This document shows, piece after piece, positions 31,011 to 39,888 of a stretch of 41,065 nt of DNA. The notes under the pieces were generated by a model. It was not told where the DNA came from, searched no databases, and saw nothing but the letters and a program-made list of their open reading frames with translations. This stretch comes from JAAEKA01 sp049299095 (GTDB lineage Bacteria > Chloroflexota > Anaerolineae > JAAEKA01), in NCBI GenBank assembly GCA_049299095.1, contig JBAQWV010000136.1, positions 1 to 41,065 on the forward strand. Reading direction: 5' to 3'. The position numbers and the translations under genes are program-made. How positions within the stretch are numbered: the stretch's first letter is position 1; each line of letters starts with the position of its first letter.

Positions 31011-34000
31011 ATGGCGCAAGAACATTTTTATCGTCGCCCCACAATCGGTGTGCTGGCTGGTTGGCAGCTTTACTGGACCGCCACACCGCTCAGCTATCTT
31101 AGCCCGATCTACCGCGGCATTCGTTTGGCTGCCGCAGAGTTAGATTGTAACTTGCTGCTGGCTTGCGGCATGGGGGCATCGGCCACGGTCGGCGATCTGC
31201 TGCGCCCTGCCTGGCCTGTACCCATGTCAGACTGCGATTTTGTGCCGATCGGTCCGTGGAACACCGACGGCCTGATTGTGGTCAACCCCCTGCATTCTCC
31301 TGAACGTTCACGCTATTTACAGGATTTGATAGCTGCAGGCCAGCCGCTGGTATTTGTCGGCTCTGGCGAAGATGGCCCGACCATCGTAGCAGACAACGAG
31401 GAGGGAATTGGGCTGGCTATGCAGCATTTGGTGGAGCATGGCCATCGGCGCATCGCGTTTATTGCCGGCAGTGAGCAGGATATGGCGGGCGATTCAGGGG
31501 ATCGCTTGCACGCGTATCAGCGCGCGTTGCGACGTTTTGGTTTGGCTGGCGAGTATGATTCCGATCTGGTCGCTTTTGGTCAGCATACCCTCGCCGCTGG
31601 CTACGCGGCCATGCAGCGTATTTTGCGCACCGGCAGGCCTTTTAGCGCGGTGCTGGCCAGCAACGACGAATCGGCCCTGGGGGCCATCCGCGCCCTTTCC
31701 GAGGCCGGACGCAGCGTGCCTGCCGATGTGGCCGTGATCGGTTTTGACGACCGCCCGGAAAGTCCGGTGCGTCAACCCGCTCTCACCAGCATTCACGTTC
31801 CTCTTTTCAAGGTGGGTTATCAGGCCGTCGAGCTGTTGTTGCAACACATGCGCGGCCAAGCGGCTGCCATGACGCGGGTCAAGGTTCCTGCGCGTCTGGT
31901 GATTCGGGAATCATGTGGCTGTGACCGCAGCGCCGTGCTGGCGGATGTGCTGGATGCTGCCGCTCCAAGCCGCGATATGATGTCCGCCGATGCCCAATGG
32001 GCGCATTTGGCGCAACGAATGGCCGCGGTCGTGCTCGCTGAAACGCAGGCACTGGGTGAACAAGAGGTTATTGCACTTTGTGAGCAGTTGGTTGAGGCTT
32101 TTGCGCACAGTCTGGCGCGCCATGACAGTGCAGCCTTTCAGCGAGTGCTGGATGGTGTGTTGCGTCAGGCGGTTGCCAGTGGCGATGATGCGCATCTATG
32201 GCAAGTTGCCATATCCGTGATGCGCGCGGCGTTGCCGGCGCACGAGGATAACGAAGCGGCGCGCGAAATCCTGAACCAGGCTCGGATCACCATCAGCGCC
32301 ATGATGCGCCAGCAACATCGTCAACATGCTGTGGCGCAACGCTGGACGGCTGACCGCCTGGCTCGGCTGACGGCACAACTGATCAATACCCTGGATGAAA
32401 CCGATATTTATGCCGTGCTGACGCAGGGCCTGCCAGAACTCGATATTGATCTGGCTTGGGTTGCGTTGCTTCGACCTGCACCGGACGACCCACACGCCTG
32501 GAGCGAACTGTATTCGGTGGTCGGCCCCACCCAGGGAACCCAGCAAATTGCCAGCCGCTCTTTTCCTCCGTCCGACTGGCTACCGCAAAGCGTGCCTTTC
32601 AGCTTGGCCGTGTTGCCCCTTACCGACCGCGAGGGCCAAGCTGGATACATTGTGCTTGATACCGCACGCCTTGATCTCAACGGCGCGATTGCACAAGAGC
32701 TGGCCGCCGCGGTCAATACTGCCCGCCTCTACCGTGAGGCCACCGAGGGCCGTCGCCTGGCCGAAGAAGCCAATCAGATGAAAAGTCGCTTTCTGTCCAC
32801 GGTCAGCCATGAGCTGCGCACGCCGCTTAATCTGATCGTGGGGTTGAGCGATCTGTTGGCGCAATCGGATCAGGGCAATGTGGCTGTTGCTCCGCGCGAT
32901 CTGGAACGCATCCGCAACAGTGCACAACATCTGAGCGCCTTGATCAGTGATGTGCTCGATCTTGCCAGCAGCGATGCTGGTCAGCTTCGCCTGACGCGCG
33001 AATACGTTGATCTTGGTCAGACGTTGCAGGTGGTGGCAGAAACAGGTCGTCAAATGGCCGCGGACAAGGGTTTGGTTTGGCAGGCTGATCTGCCGCAGAA
33101 TGGCCCGTGGGTGTGGGGTGACCGTGTGCGCTTGCGTCAGGTGGCGCTGAACCTCGTCAGCAATGCCGTCAAGTTTACAGAGCGCGGCAAGGTGAGCCTG
33201 ACTTTGCAAACTACCCTTGATTCTGTCACTGTGATGGTGCGTGATACGGGCATGGGGATCCCGCTGCACGAGCAACCAGCTATTTTTGACGAATTTCACC
33301 GCACAGAACGCAGCATTGAGCGCGGCTATCGTGGGTTGGGGCTGGGGCTGGCCATCTGCAAGCGCCTGATTGCGCTGCACGACGGAACGATGGGGTTGCA
33401 TTCCAGCGGCCAGGAGGGCGAAGGAGCCGCGTTTTATTTTACGCTGCCCGTGGTGGCTGCCCCCGCGCCGCCTGAGCTGAGCGTGACACCGCAACCGCTT
33501 GTGTTGTTGCTGGTTCCCCCAGGCGGCAATGGCGAGCGTATCCGGCAGCACATCGCCCAGCGCGGTATGGAGGTGGTAATTGTACCAGTGACCGAGATGC
33601 AAAACTGGCTGGCGCGTCTGCTGGCCGCGCCGCCGCGCGCGGTGGTGCTGGATGCCTCCGGTCAGCATGGCGCAGACTATAGTTGGGATGCGCTCAAAAC
33701 CATCAAGGGGAATGCAGCAACGCGGGCTATCCCCGTGCTGTTTTACGCCACGGGCGAAACGGGCGGCGCGGTGCTGGAACTCGACTACCTCACCAAGCCA
33801 ATTGAAATGACAGAGCTGACGCGCGCGCTGGATCAGCACTGGCTGGCTACTGAAGAGTTGGCCCTGCAAAGCACCTTTTTGGTGGTGGATGATGACCCGG
33901 AAACGTTGGACATGCACGCCCGCATTGTGCAGGCCCATTCGCCCAGCCATCGCGTGCTGAAAGCGCAAAACGGTCGCGAAGCGTTGGAGGTGCTGGCACA

Positions 34001-34574
34001 GACAGCGGTGAACCTGGTGCTGCTCGATCTGATGATGCCGGAGATGGACGGCTTTGGCGTGCTTGAGGCGATGCGGGCGAATGAGGCGCTGCGCGAGATT
34101 CCCGTAATCGTAATCACCGGGCAGGTTTTGACCGAAGCCGAGATGGGACGCTTGAGCCAGGGGGTGGCTACGGTGTTGAGCAAGGGGCTGTTGAATTTTG
34201 ATGAGACTTTGGCTCATCTCGGTGCGGTGCTGGAGCGGCAGCAGCGGCTTAGCAGCGAGGCCCAGCGCCTGGTGCGCAAGGCAATGGCTTATATTCAACA
34301 GCATTACGATGAGCCGTTGACGCGCCACGATCTGGCTGGTCACGTCAGCATGAGCGATGATTATCTGACTTACTGCTTCCGGCAAGAGCTGGGGATGACC
34401 CCCATTGCTTATCTGAACCGCTATCGCGTTAATCAGGCCCGGTTGCTGTTGCGCGAAACAGAAAAAACCGTTACTCAGATTGCTCACGATGTGGGGTTTT
34501 CTGACAGTGGTTATTTTAGTCGGGTTTTTCGCAAAGAGGTTGGCATGTCGCCCGACACCTACCGCCGCAGCTAG
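31011..34574 (+). CDS. LacI-like/histidine kinase/receiver/AraC hybrid
   Basis: A 1187-aa one-polypeptide regulator without membrane helices. In order: a LacI-type sugar-binding domain lacking its DNA-binding head (about 8-300, with RRIAFIAGS, SNDESALGAIRAL and VIGFDDRPES); a helical and GAF-like region (to about 580); HisKA with H600 in TVSHELRTPLN; a HATPase (NLVSNAVKFT, GLGLGLAICKRL); a degenerate receiver (about 830-940) in which the phospho-Asp strand reads AVVLDASGQ; a second, complete receiver with D1006 in LLDLMMPEMDG; and an AraC two-HTH domain (about 1085-1187, with VGFSDSGYFSRVFRKEVGMSP). It should sense a cytoplasmic sugar and activate the transporter/glucanase genes downstream. 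ATG 31011 lacks a strong ribosome-binding site; TTG 30996 is less likely. Confidence 0.92.
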   Translation: MAQEHFYRRPTIGVLAGWQLYWTATPLSYLSPIYRGIRLAAAELDCNLLLACGMGASATVGDLLRPAWPVPMSDCDFVPIGPWNTDGLIVVNPLHSPERSRYLQDLIAAGQPLVFVGSGEDGPTIVADNEEGIGLAMQHLVEHGHRRIAFIAGSEQDMAGDSGDRLHAYQRALRRFGLAGEYDSDLVAFGQHTLAAGYAAMQRILRTGRPFSAVLASNDESALGAIRALSEAGRSVPADVAVIGFDDRPESPVRQPALTSIHVPLFKVGYQAVELLLQHMRGQAAAMTRVKVPARLVIRESCGCDRSAVLADVLDAAAPSRDMMSADAQWAHLAQRMAAVVLAETQALGEQEVIALCEQLVEAFAHSLARHDSAAFQRVLDGVLRQAVASGDDAHLWQVAISVMRAALPAHEDNEAAREILNQARITISAMMRQQHRQHAVAQRWTADRLARLTAQLINTLDETDIYAVLTQGLPELDIDLAWVALLRPAPDDPHAWSELYSVVGPTQGTQQIASRSFPPSDWLPQSVPFSLAVLPLTDREGQAGYIVLDTARLDLNGAIAQELAAAVNTARLYREATEGRRLAEEANQMKSRFLSTVSHELRTPLNLIVGLSDLLAQSDQGNVAVAPRDLERIRNSAQHLSALISDVLDLASSDAGQLRLTREYVDLGQTLQVVAETGRQMAADKGLVWQADLPQNGPWVWGDRVRLRQVALNLVSNAVKFTERGKVSLTLQTTLDSVTVMVRDTGMGIPLHEQPAIFDEFHRTERSIERGYRGLGLGLAICKRLIALHDGTMGLHSSGQEGEGAAFYFTLPVVAAPAPPELSVTPQPLVLLLVPPGGNGERIRQHIAQRGMEVVIVPVTEMQNWLARLLAAPPRAVVLDASGQHGADYSWDALKTIKGNAATRAIPVLFYATGETGGAVLELDYLTKPIEMTELTRALDQHWLATEELALQSTFLVVDDDPETLDMHARIVQAHSPSHRVLKAQNGREALEVLAQTAVNLVLLDLMMPEMDGFGVLEAMRANEALREIPVIVITGQVLTEAEMGRLSQGVATVLSKGLLNFDETLAHLGAVLERQQRLSSEAQRLVRKAMAYIQQHYDEPLTRHDLAGHVSMSDDYLTYCFRQELGMTPIAYLNRYRVNQARLLLRETEKTVTQIAHDVGFSDSGYFSRVFRKEVGMSPDTYRRS

Positions 34575-34641
34575 AAAATCGCTGTCCGAACAACGGAGCG
34601 TTCTGACCCATACTTACCAAAAGGCTGTTTTTATCTGAATC

Positions 34642-34676
34642 ACGGCGATGTCGGCAACCATGGCATCGCCGTTTTC
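34642..34676 (+). terminator. Intrinsic terminator after hybrid sensor
   Basis: ACGGCGATG (34642-34650) pairs with CATCGCCGT (34664-34672), then TTTC. It separates the regulator from the transporter operon. Confidence 0.8.
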
Positions 34677-34723
34677 TATGAAATATCCCTGAACTTCACG
34701 CTTTTCTCCAAGCTCAGCGTTGC

Positions 34724-34773
34724 TTGACGCAGTACAATAAGACTTGTTGAATACTAGGTCACACCGCTGTGAC
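34724..34773 (+). promoter_or_regulatory. Control region of transporter operon
   Basis: The palindrome GTCACA-CCGC-TGTGAC (34758-34773) is a perfect 6+6 inverted repeat. Just upstream are TTGACG (34724-34729) and TACAAT (34733-34738), promoter-like but not correctly spaced with each other. A further TACAAT lies at 34900-34905, 30 bp before the start. The palindrome is a candidate operator for a sugar regulator. No gene lies in 34575-34934. Confidence 0.45.
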
Positions 34774-34934
34774 GCGTGGACTTTGGCTCTGGCTGTAAAA
34801 CTGCTGGGCCTGAATGTTACCTAACAGGAGGTCACCTATTGCTTAGGAGACAACCCCAGTCCTGACAATTCCTCGTGCTCTGCCCCTCTTTTTGCAAGTT
34901 ACAATTTATTCTGTCAAGTAAGGAGAAGATTATC

Positions 34935-36275
34935 ATGTCGAAGAAGACTTTCCCTGTCGTTGTTGCAGCTATTCTGCTGCTCAGCATGGTGCTGTCTGCA
35001 TGTGGCGGCGCTCAGACGGCAACGACGGGTGGACAAGCTGAAGCCCCCGCGGCTGGTAAGACTGTAACGCTGCGCCTTTTGGTTCACCAGAATCCCCCAA
35101 TGGTCGAGTACATGCAGGCCTTCAACGAAAAGTTCCAGGCCAGTCATCCTGACATCAAGGTGGATATGTCTGTTGTTAATGCCAGCGACCTGGCGACCGC
35201 AACCCAGACCCGCCTGACTGCCAATGACATTGACTTGGTAGATGTTTTTGGCTTTTCCAATCCTGTCCAGCCCTACATGCAGAAGGTTGACAAGCCTAAT
35301 TGGCAGCAGTTGATTGACGCGGGCTTGCTGGCAGACCTGACCGGCCAGCCCTTTGTGGCCAATTACGCGCCATCTTCCACACAGGATGCTGGCACTTACA
35401 ACGGCAAGATCTATCAGGTTAACCTTGGGCGGGTGATTTACAGCGGTCTTTATTATAACAAAGACCTGTTTGCGGCGAACAACGTCTCGATCCCAACCAC
35501 CTGGGACGAGCTGGTCGCGGCTTGTGAAACCCTGGTGGCGGCTGATGTCCCCTGCATGACCGCGGGTGGTAAGGACGGCTGGCCGATCTTTGTCGGCGCT
35601 TACGGCCTGATTGGCTCCATTTACCCCGATCAAGCGGGGCTGGTCGAGGGTCTGTGGACAGGCACGATCAAATGGAACGATGCCAAGTCCATGGAAATGT
35701 GGAACAAGATGAAGGTTTACACGCAGCAGATGATGGAGCCGGAAGCCAGCGGTATCGCTGGTGACGCAGCTCCCGGCCGCTTTGCTTCTGGCGCGGTCGC
35801 AATGTTCGCCGGGGGAAGCTGGTATGCGGCGGCAATCGAAGCGGCCAGCCCGGAATTTGCATGGGGCTACATTCCGTTCCCTGGTTCAGACAATGCGGAA
35901 GATAACAAATACCTGTTTGGTAAATATGATCAGGGCTGGGCAGTGGCAGCCAATTCCCCCAACCAGGCGGCTGCGATGACTTATCTGACCGAGTTCTCCG
36001 ATCCGGCCAACTATCAGGCGTTTGTCAATGCAGTCGGTTTCATCCCCACCCAGCCGACAGCGAAGCTGGATACGCAGATCGGCAAGGAAGTTGCCTCGTA
36101 TCTCGATAACTTCCGCGTCGGGTACGAACAGTACTGGGTTGCGCCCAAGGGAGCCGGTGAGTTTGCCAATCCCTGGGCTTCATACTTCAAGCCCTTCGGG
36201 ACCTATGATGATGCAACTGAACTGGCCAACAAGGTTCAGGCAGATTTGCAAGCTGGTCTTGACGCTTCGAAATAA
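34935..36275 (+). CDS. Sugar ABC transporter substrate-binding lipoprotein
   Basis: A 446-aa extracytoplasmic solute-binding protein of the family-1 type. The signal peptide has lipobox LSAC and the acylated Cys is C23. The mature part starts with a low-complexity linker, then VTLRLLVHQNPPMVEYMQAFNEKFQASHPDIKV, typical of maltose/oligosaccharide binders, and later YNGKIYQVNLGRVIYSGLYYNKDLF and PTTWDELVAACE. AAGGAG precedes the ATG. First gene of an importer operon that also holds two permeases; the ATPase is not in the window and may be a shared one (MsmX/UgpC type). The glucanases downstream suggest beta-glucan oligosaccharides as substrate. Confidence 0.93.
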   Translation: MSKKTFPVVVAAILLLSMVLSACGGAQTATTGGQAEAPAAGKTVTLRLLVHQNPPMVEYMQAFNEKFQASHPDIKVDMSVVNASDLATATQTRLTANDIDLVDVFGFSNPVQPYMQKVDKPNWQQLIDAGLLADLTGQPFVANYAPSSTQDAGTYNGKIYQVNLGRVIYSGLYYNKDLFAANNVSIPTTWDELVAACETLVAADVPCMTAGGKDGWPIFVGAYGLIGSIYPDQAGLVEGLWTGTIKWNDAKSMEMWNKMKVYTQQMMEPEASGIAGDAAPGRFASGAVAMFAGGSWYAAAIEAASPEFAWGYIPFPGSDNAEDNKYLFGKYDQGWAVAANSPNQAAAMTYLTEFSDPANYQAFVNAVGFIPTQPTAKLDTQIGKEVASYLDNFRVGYEQYWVAPKGAGEFANPWASYFKPFGTYDDATELANKVQADLQAGLDASK

Positions 36276-36292
36276 ACAAGATGTCTGTTCCG

Positions 36293-36321
36293 GGCTTCCC
36301 GTCGCAAGGCGGGAAGCCTTT
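36293..36321 (+). terminator. Attenuating hairpin after binding protein
   Basis: GGCTTCCCG (36293-36301) pairs with CGGGAAGCC (36310-36318), followed by only TTT. A weak terminator between the binding protein and the permeases would keep the binding protein in excess, as is usual in such operons. Confidence 0.72.
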
Positions 36322-36347
36322 GTCCGTTCGACAGGAGGAATAGCGCA

Positions 36348-37271
36348 ATGAACTATCATTTTGGTCGCGGCTTCTCGCGATGGATCCCTTACCTGCTACT
36401 TTTGCCGGGTATGCTTCTCTATTTCGTGATTGCTTTGGGGCCTTCCATAGCCACCTCAATCTACTCTTTTACGGATGCCACCGGCTTGAAGGGCGCTCCC
36501 ATTCATTGGGTGGGGCTGGAGAACTATCGAGAGTTTCTTCTCCTGGGCCAGGCAGCCAAAGACAATATTGCGGTATTGGGACGCACCCTGATCTTTTCTG
36601 TTTTAGTTTCCTCCATCCAGTTTACGCTTGGATTGCTTTTTGCGTTGGTTCTCAATCAGCGCCTCTGGGGCAGAAATGTGGTGCGCACGCTGGTGTTTAT
36701 GCCGGTGATTTTAGGCGCGGTAATCCAGGGCCTGATCTGGTCTCTTTTCCTCTACCCACTCGGCGGGCCTGCGGCAAAGCTTCTTGAACTGGTCGGTATG
36801 AAGTCGCAATTTTTGGGTGGCTCACCGATGGAGGCCTTTTTCTGGGTGATTGTGGTTCAGATTTGGGCAAATTTGGGCGTCACGATGATTATCTTCCTGG
36901 CGGGGTTGCAAACCATCCCGTCAGAATATTACGAAGCGGCCAGCATTGATGGGGCTAGCGGCTGGCAGGCGTTCAAGAATATCACCTGGCCCTTGCTGAC
37001 CCCCAGTGTCAATACGAACATTCTGCTGAATGTCATCGGCAGCCTGCAAGCCTGGCAGCTTTTCCTGGTCCTGATCGGCTATCGTTCCGGTACACAAGTT
37101 CTTGGCTATCTGATTTACGCCACAGGGTTTGGTGCGGCTGGCAGCCTGACCCAGAGTTTCCGACAAGGGTATGCCGCGGCCGCGTCTATCGTCCTGTTTA
37201 TCCTGGTGCTCATCATCGGTATGACCGTGCAAACTTTCCTGCGCCGTAGAGAAGAAAGGATTATGGCATGA
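36348..37271 (+). CDS. Sugar ABC transporter permease (MalF type)
   Basis: A 307-aa permease with six membrane helices; the first (about 13-33) is preceded by a short basic tail. The cytoplasmic EAA loop that docks the ATPase reads YYEAASIDGASGWQAFKNITWPLLTP (about 200-225). AGGAGG lies 8 nt before the ATG. Its stop overlaps the start of the second permease (ATGA at 37268), so the two subunits are made together. Confidence 0.93.
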   Translation: MNYHFGRGFSRWIPYLLLLPGMLLYFVIALGPSIATSIYSFTDATGLKGAPIHWVGLENYREFLLLGQAAKDNIAVLGRTLIFSVLVSSIQFTLGLLFALVLNQRLWGRNVVRTLVFMPVILGAVIQGLIWSLFLYPLGGPAAKLLELVGMKSQFLGGSPMEAFFWVIVVQIWANLGVTMIIFLAGLQTIPSEYYEAASIDGASGWQAFKNITWPLLTPSVNTNILLNVIGSLQAWQLFLVLIGYRSGTQVLGYLIYATGFGAAGSLTQSFRQGYAAAASIVLFILVLIIGMTVQTFLRRREERIMA

Positions 37272-38107
37272 ACGCTTCAACAACTACCAGAAAACGACCG
37301 ATCAACTGGGGAAAAGTTGGTTCGTATGCGCTCATGGTGCTCATGGCACTGGTTTACCTCGGACCTCTTCTCATGTTGGTGAATACGTCGCTGAAAACGC
37401 TGCCATCGTTTTCGCGCGATGCAACTGCGCTGGCGACCGAACTTAACTTCAAGAATTTTGCCGATGCGTGGGAAAGGGCGAATTTCCCTCGGTACTTGCT
37501 CAATTCCATCCTGTACACTGCGGCCTCGACGGTAATTTTTATCGTGACCGGCCTGTTTGTTGCCTTCCCAATCGCCCGTAACTACGTGAAAGGCGCTGGT
37601 TTTCTGTTGACCCTGTACGTGATTGCATTGTTCCTGCCGCCCGCGCTGATCCCACAGTTTCAACTCATTCTAAACCTCGGCCTCTACAACACACCTCAAG
37701 GCTTCATCCTGCTTTTCGTGGTGAATGCTGTAGGTATCGTGATTTTGGTATCTTCTATCAAGTCCATTCCCCGTGAACTGGATGAAGCAGCCGCCATTGA
37801 CGGTTGCGGGTATGTCCGCTTCGTATGGTCAATCATTCTGCCGCTGCTGCGGCCAGCAATCGCCACAGTGATTGTTTTGCACGCTATCGGCGTCTGGAAT
37901 GAGATCATCGCCCCCACGATCTATTTGACCAACGAGAAGTACTACCCGATCACGCGCGGCCTGATCGTCTTTCAGGGCGTCTATGGCAGCCAGTGGCCCA
38001 CTCTGGCCGCAGCCGTGCTGATGCTAACGCTACCCATGTTGGTTCTCTTCCTTTTCCTGCAGCGCTACATCGTATCCGGCCTGACCGCCGGCGCGGTGAA
38101 GGGCTAA
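37268..38107 (+). CDS. Sugar ABC transporter permease (MalG type)
   Basis: A 279-aa inner-membrane permease with six helices. The EAA loop is LDEAAAIDGCGYVRFVWSIILPLLRP (about 172-198), and the C-terminal helix ends RYIVSGLTAGAVKG, the usual MalG-like ending. It forms the channel with the product of 36348. The glucanase lipoprotein gene follows 28 bp later, probably in the same operon. Confidence 0.94.
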   Translation: MNASTTTRKRPINWGKVGSYALMVLMALVYLGPLLMLVNTSLKTLPSFSRDATALATELNFKNFADAWERANFPRYLLNSILYTAASTVIFIVTGLFVAFPIARNYVKGAGFLLTLYVIALFLPPALIPQFQLILNLGLYNTPQGFILLFVVNAVGIVILVSSIKSIPRELDEAAAIDGCGYVRFVWSIILPLLRPAIATVIVLHAIGVWNEIIAPTIYLTNEKYYPITRGLIVFQGVYGSQWPTLAAAVLMLTLPMLVLFLFLQRYIVSGLTAGAVKG

Positions 38108-38135
38108 AACGCCTCAACGCTCCGGTGCTTGCATC

Positions 38136-38987
38136 ATGACCCAACGCATACTCGCCTTGCTGCTGGTGATCGTCATTCTGGTAACAGGCTGTCAAGGCTC
38201 GCGCCAGCCAGAAAAAGCGGCGTTAGCGATCCCCACCCCGATCCCGACACCTGCTGTCGCGCGCGAAGGGTGGGCGTTGGTCTGGAACGATGAGTTTGAT
38301 GGTGATGGTCTCAACCATTCCAATTGGACATTCGATCTCGGCGGGGGCGGTTGGGGCAACGGCGAAGCCCAAGTCTACACCGACCTCGCCGAGAATGTCC
38401 GCGTGCAGGACGGCCTGCTGGTGATTGAGGCCAGAAAAGAGACAAACGCTACGGGCGGTTTTCAGTTCACATCGGCGCGTTTGAAGACCCAGGGGCTGAA
38501 AACCTTCCAGTACGGACGCATCGAAGCACGCCTCAAGGTCCCGGCGGGCGCTGGCATCTGGCCTGCCTTCTGGATGCTTGGTTCCAATATTGATCAGGTT
38601 GGCTGGCCTGACTGCGGCGAAATTGACATCATGGAATACGTGGGCCGTGACCCCAATTTGATCATGGGAACACTGCACGGCCCCGGCTACTCCGGTGCGC
38701 TGGGCCTCACCAGCCGCAGCTTGCAGGACTACCCTATCGCCGACGATTTTCACACGTATGCCATCGAGTGGGACCAGAATCAGATCAGTTGGTTCTATGA
38801 TGACGTGGAATATCACACGTTGACGCGCGAGGATGTCGGTAACGACCGCTGGGTGTTCGACCAGCCCTTTTTCCTGATTCTTAACCTTGCGCTAGGCGGC
38901 ACGCTGGGCGGCTTTATCAGCCCGGAGACCGTCTTCCCCGCCCAAGTTTATGCTGATTATGTGCGTGTGTATCAGAAAGCCCCTTAG
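38136..38987 (+). CDS. GH16 beta-glucanase lipoprotein
   Basis: A 283-aa glycoside hydrolase family 16 enzyme. The signal peptide has lipobox LVTGC (C19), then a Pro/Thr linker and the jelly-roll domain. The start WALVWNDEFDGDGLNHSNW, the helper motif AGIWPAFWMLG and the catalytic GEIDIMEYVG (E162, D164, E167) are those of laminarinases and lichenases. It retains beta-1,3 or beta-1,3-1,4 glucan at the cell surface and cuts it internally, supplying oligosaccharides to the importer encoded just upstream. Confidence 0.93.
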   Translation: MTQRILALLLVIVILVTGCQGSRQPEKAALAIPTPIPTPAVAREGWALVWNDEFDGDGLNHSNWTFDLGGGGWGNGEAQVYTDLAENVRVQDGLLVIEARKETNATGGFQFTSARLKTQGLKTFQYGRIEARLKVPAGAGIWPAFWMLGSNIDQVGWPDCGEIDIMEYVGRDPNLIMGTLHGPGYSGALGLTSRSLQDYPIADDFHTYAIEWDQNQISWFYDDVEYHTLTREDVGNDRWVFDQPFFLILNLALGGTLGGFISPETVFPAQVYADYVRVYQKAP

Positions 38988-39046
38988 GCTCGCAGATAAA
39001 TAGATTTTACGCCGCATTAGGCTGCATTGATCCTGAAGGATGCCTC

Positions 39047-39877
39047 ATGTCAGACACCGCATCGCCTGCCTCAACGGTCATTACAGAAGTTCTGTTCTTT
39101 GATGATTTCACCTCCAGCGAGCTGGATCGTACCAAGTGGAATGTCAGAGTAACCGGCGAAATCTACAACAACGAACAACAAGCTTACATCGATTCTTCCG
39201 AAACGCTTTATCTTGCATCCGAAGACCCTATGGCGGGTGCAGGCAACAGCGCCCTGATAATTCATCCCCGTTATCGCCCCGGCTTTGTCACCCCAGAAGG
39301 CAACGCGTTCGACTTCGTTTCAGGTCGGATTGACACACGGGACAAGATGGAATTCTGCTATGGAACGGTCGCTGCGCGTATGAAGCTTCCGTCTGGTGCT
39401 GGGCTGTGGCCTGCCTTTTGGATGTTTGGCAATGGCAACTGGCCCGAAACGGGTGAAATTGATGTCATGGAATACGTTGGCGAAGCGGACTGGGTGAGCG
39501 CTGCCGTGCATGGGGCTGGTTACTCTGGCGAAGCCGCGCTCGTGAACAAGCTGTTTCTTCCTTCTGACGGCGACGCCACTGCTTGGCACGTTTATTCGGT
39601 GGACTGGCAGCCCGACAGCTTGCTCTTCAAAGTGGACGATATGGTGATGTATCGCGTCACCCGCGCCATGACGGATTTCTTCGGTTCCTGGGCCTTCGAT
39701 ACCCGCAAATTCCTCATTCTGAATTTTGCCCTGGGCGGCGTCTACCCATTCAAAACCAATGGTGTGCAAGTGCCTTACTATGGTTTGCCAGCCTCAACAG
39801 CGGACCTGATCAAACGCGATCAGATCAAGGTAGCCGTTGACTGGGTCAAAGTTGCGCGGCACACCCCAGTTGCTTAA
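39047..39877 (+). CDS. GH16 glucanase without signal peptide
   Basis: A 276-aa GH16 enzyme with the same catalytic motif GEIDVMEYVG (E137, D139, E142), AGLWPAFWMFG, and FDDFTSSELDRTKW at the start. It lacks a signal peptide: it begins MSDTASPASTVITEV. GAAGGA lies 8 nt before the ATG, inside a small ATCCT/AGGAT stem. It may be cytoplasmic and act on imported oligosaccharides. Alternatively it uses a non-classical route, or its signal was lost after duplication of the neighbour. The two GH16 proteins are clearly related but differ in loops. Confidence 0.9.
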   Translation: MSDTASPASTVITEVLFFDDFTSSELDRTKWNVRVTGEIYNNEQQAYIDSSETLYLASEDPMAGAGNSALIIHPRYRPGFVTPEGNAFDFVSGRIDTRDKMEFCYGTVAARMKLPSGAGLWPAFWMFGNGNWPETGEIDVMEYVGEADWVSAAVHGAGYSGEAALVNKLFLPSDGDATAWHVYSVDWQPDSLLFKVDDMVMYRVTRAMTDFFGSWAFDTRKFLILNFALGGVYPFKTNGVQVPYYGLPASTADLIKRDQIKVAVDWVKVARHTPVA

Positions 39878-39888
39878 GGAGCTTGACC

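Noticed and set aside
32580..34487. A 635-codon open frame on the minus strand inside the hybrid sensor gene
   Set aside because: It is a mirror frame of a GC-rich gene. It is rich in Gln/His/Arg with no domain pattern, whereas the + strand frame has clear kinase, receiver and AraC motifs.
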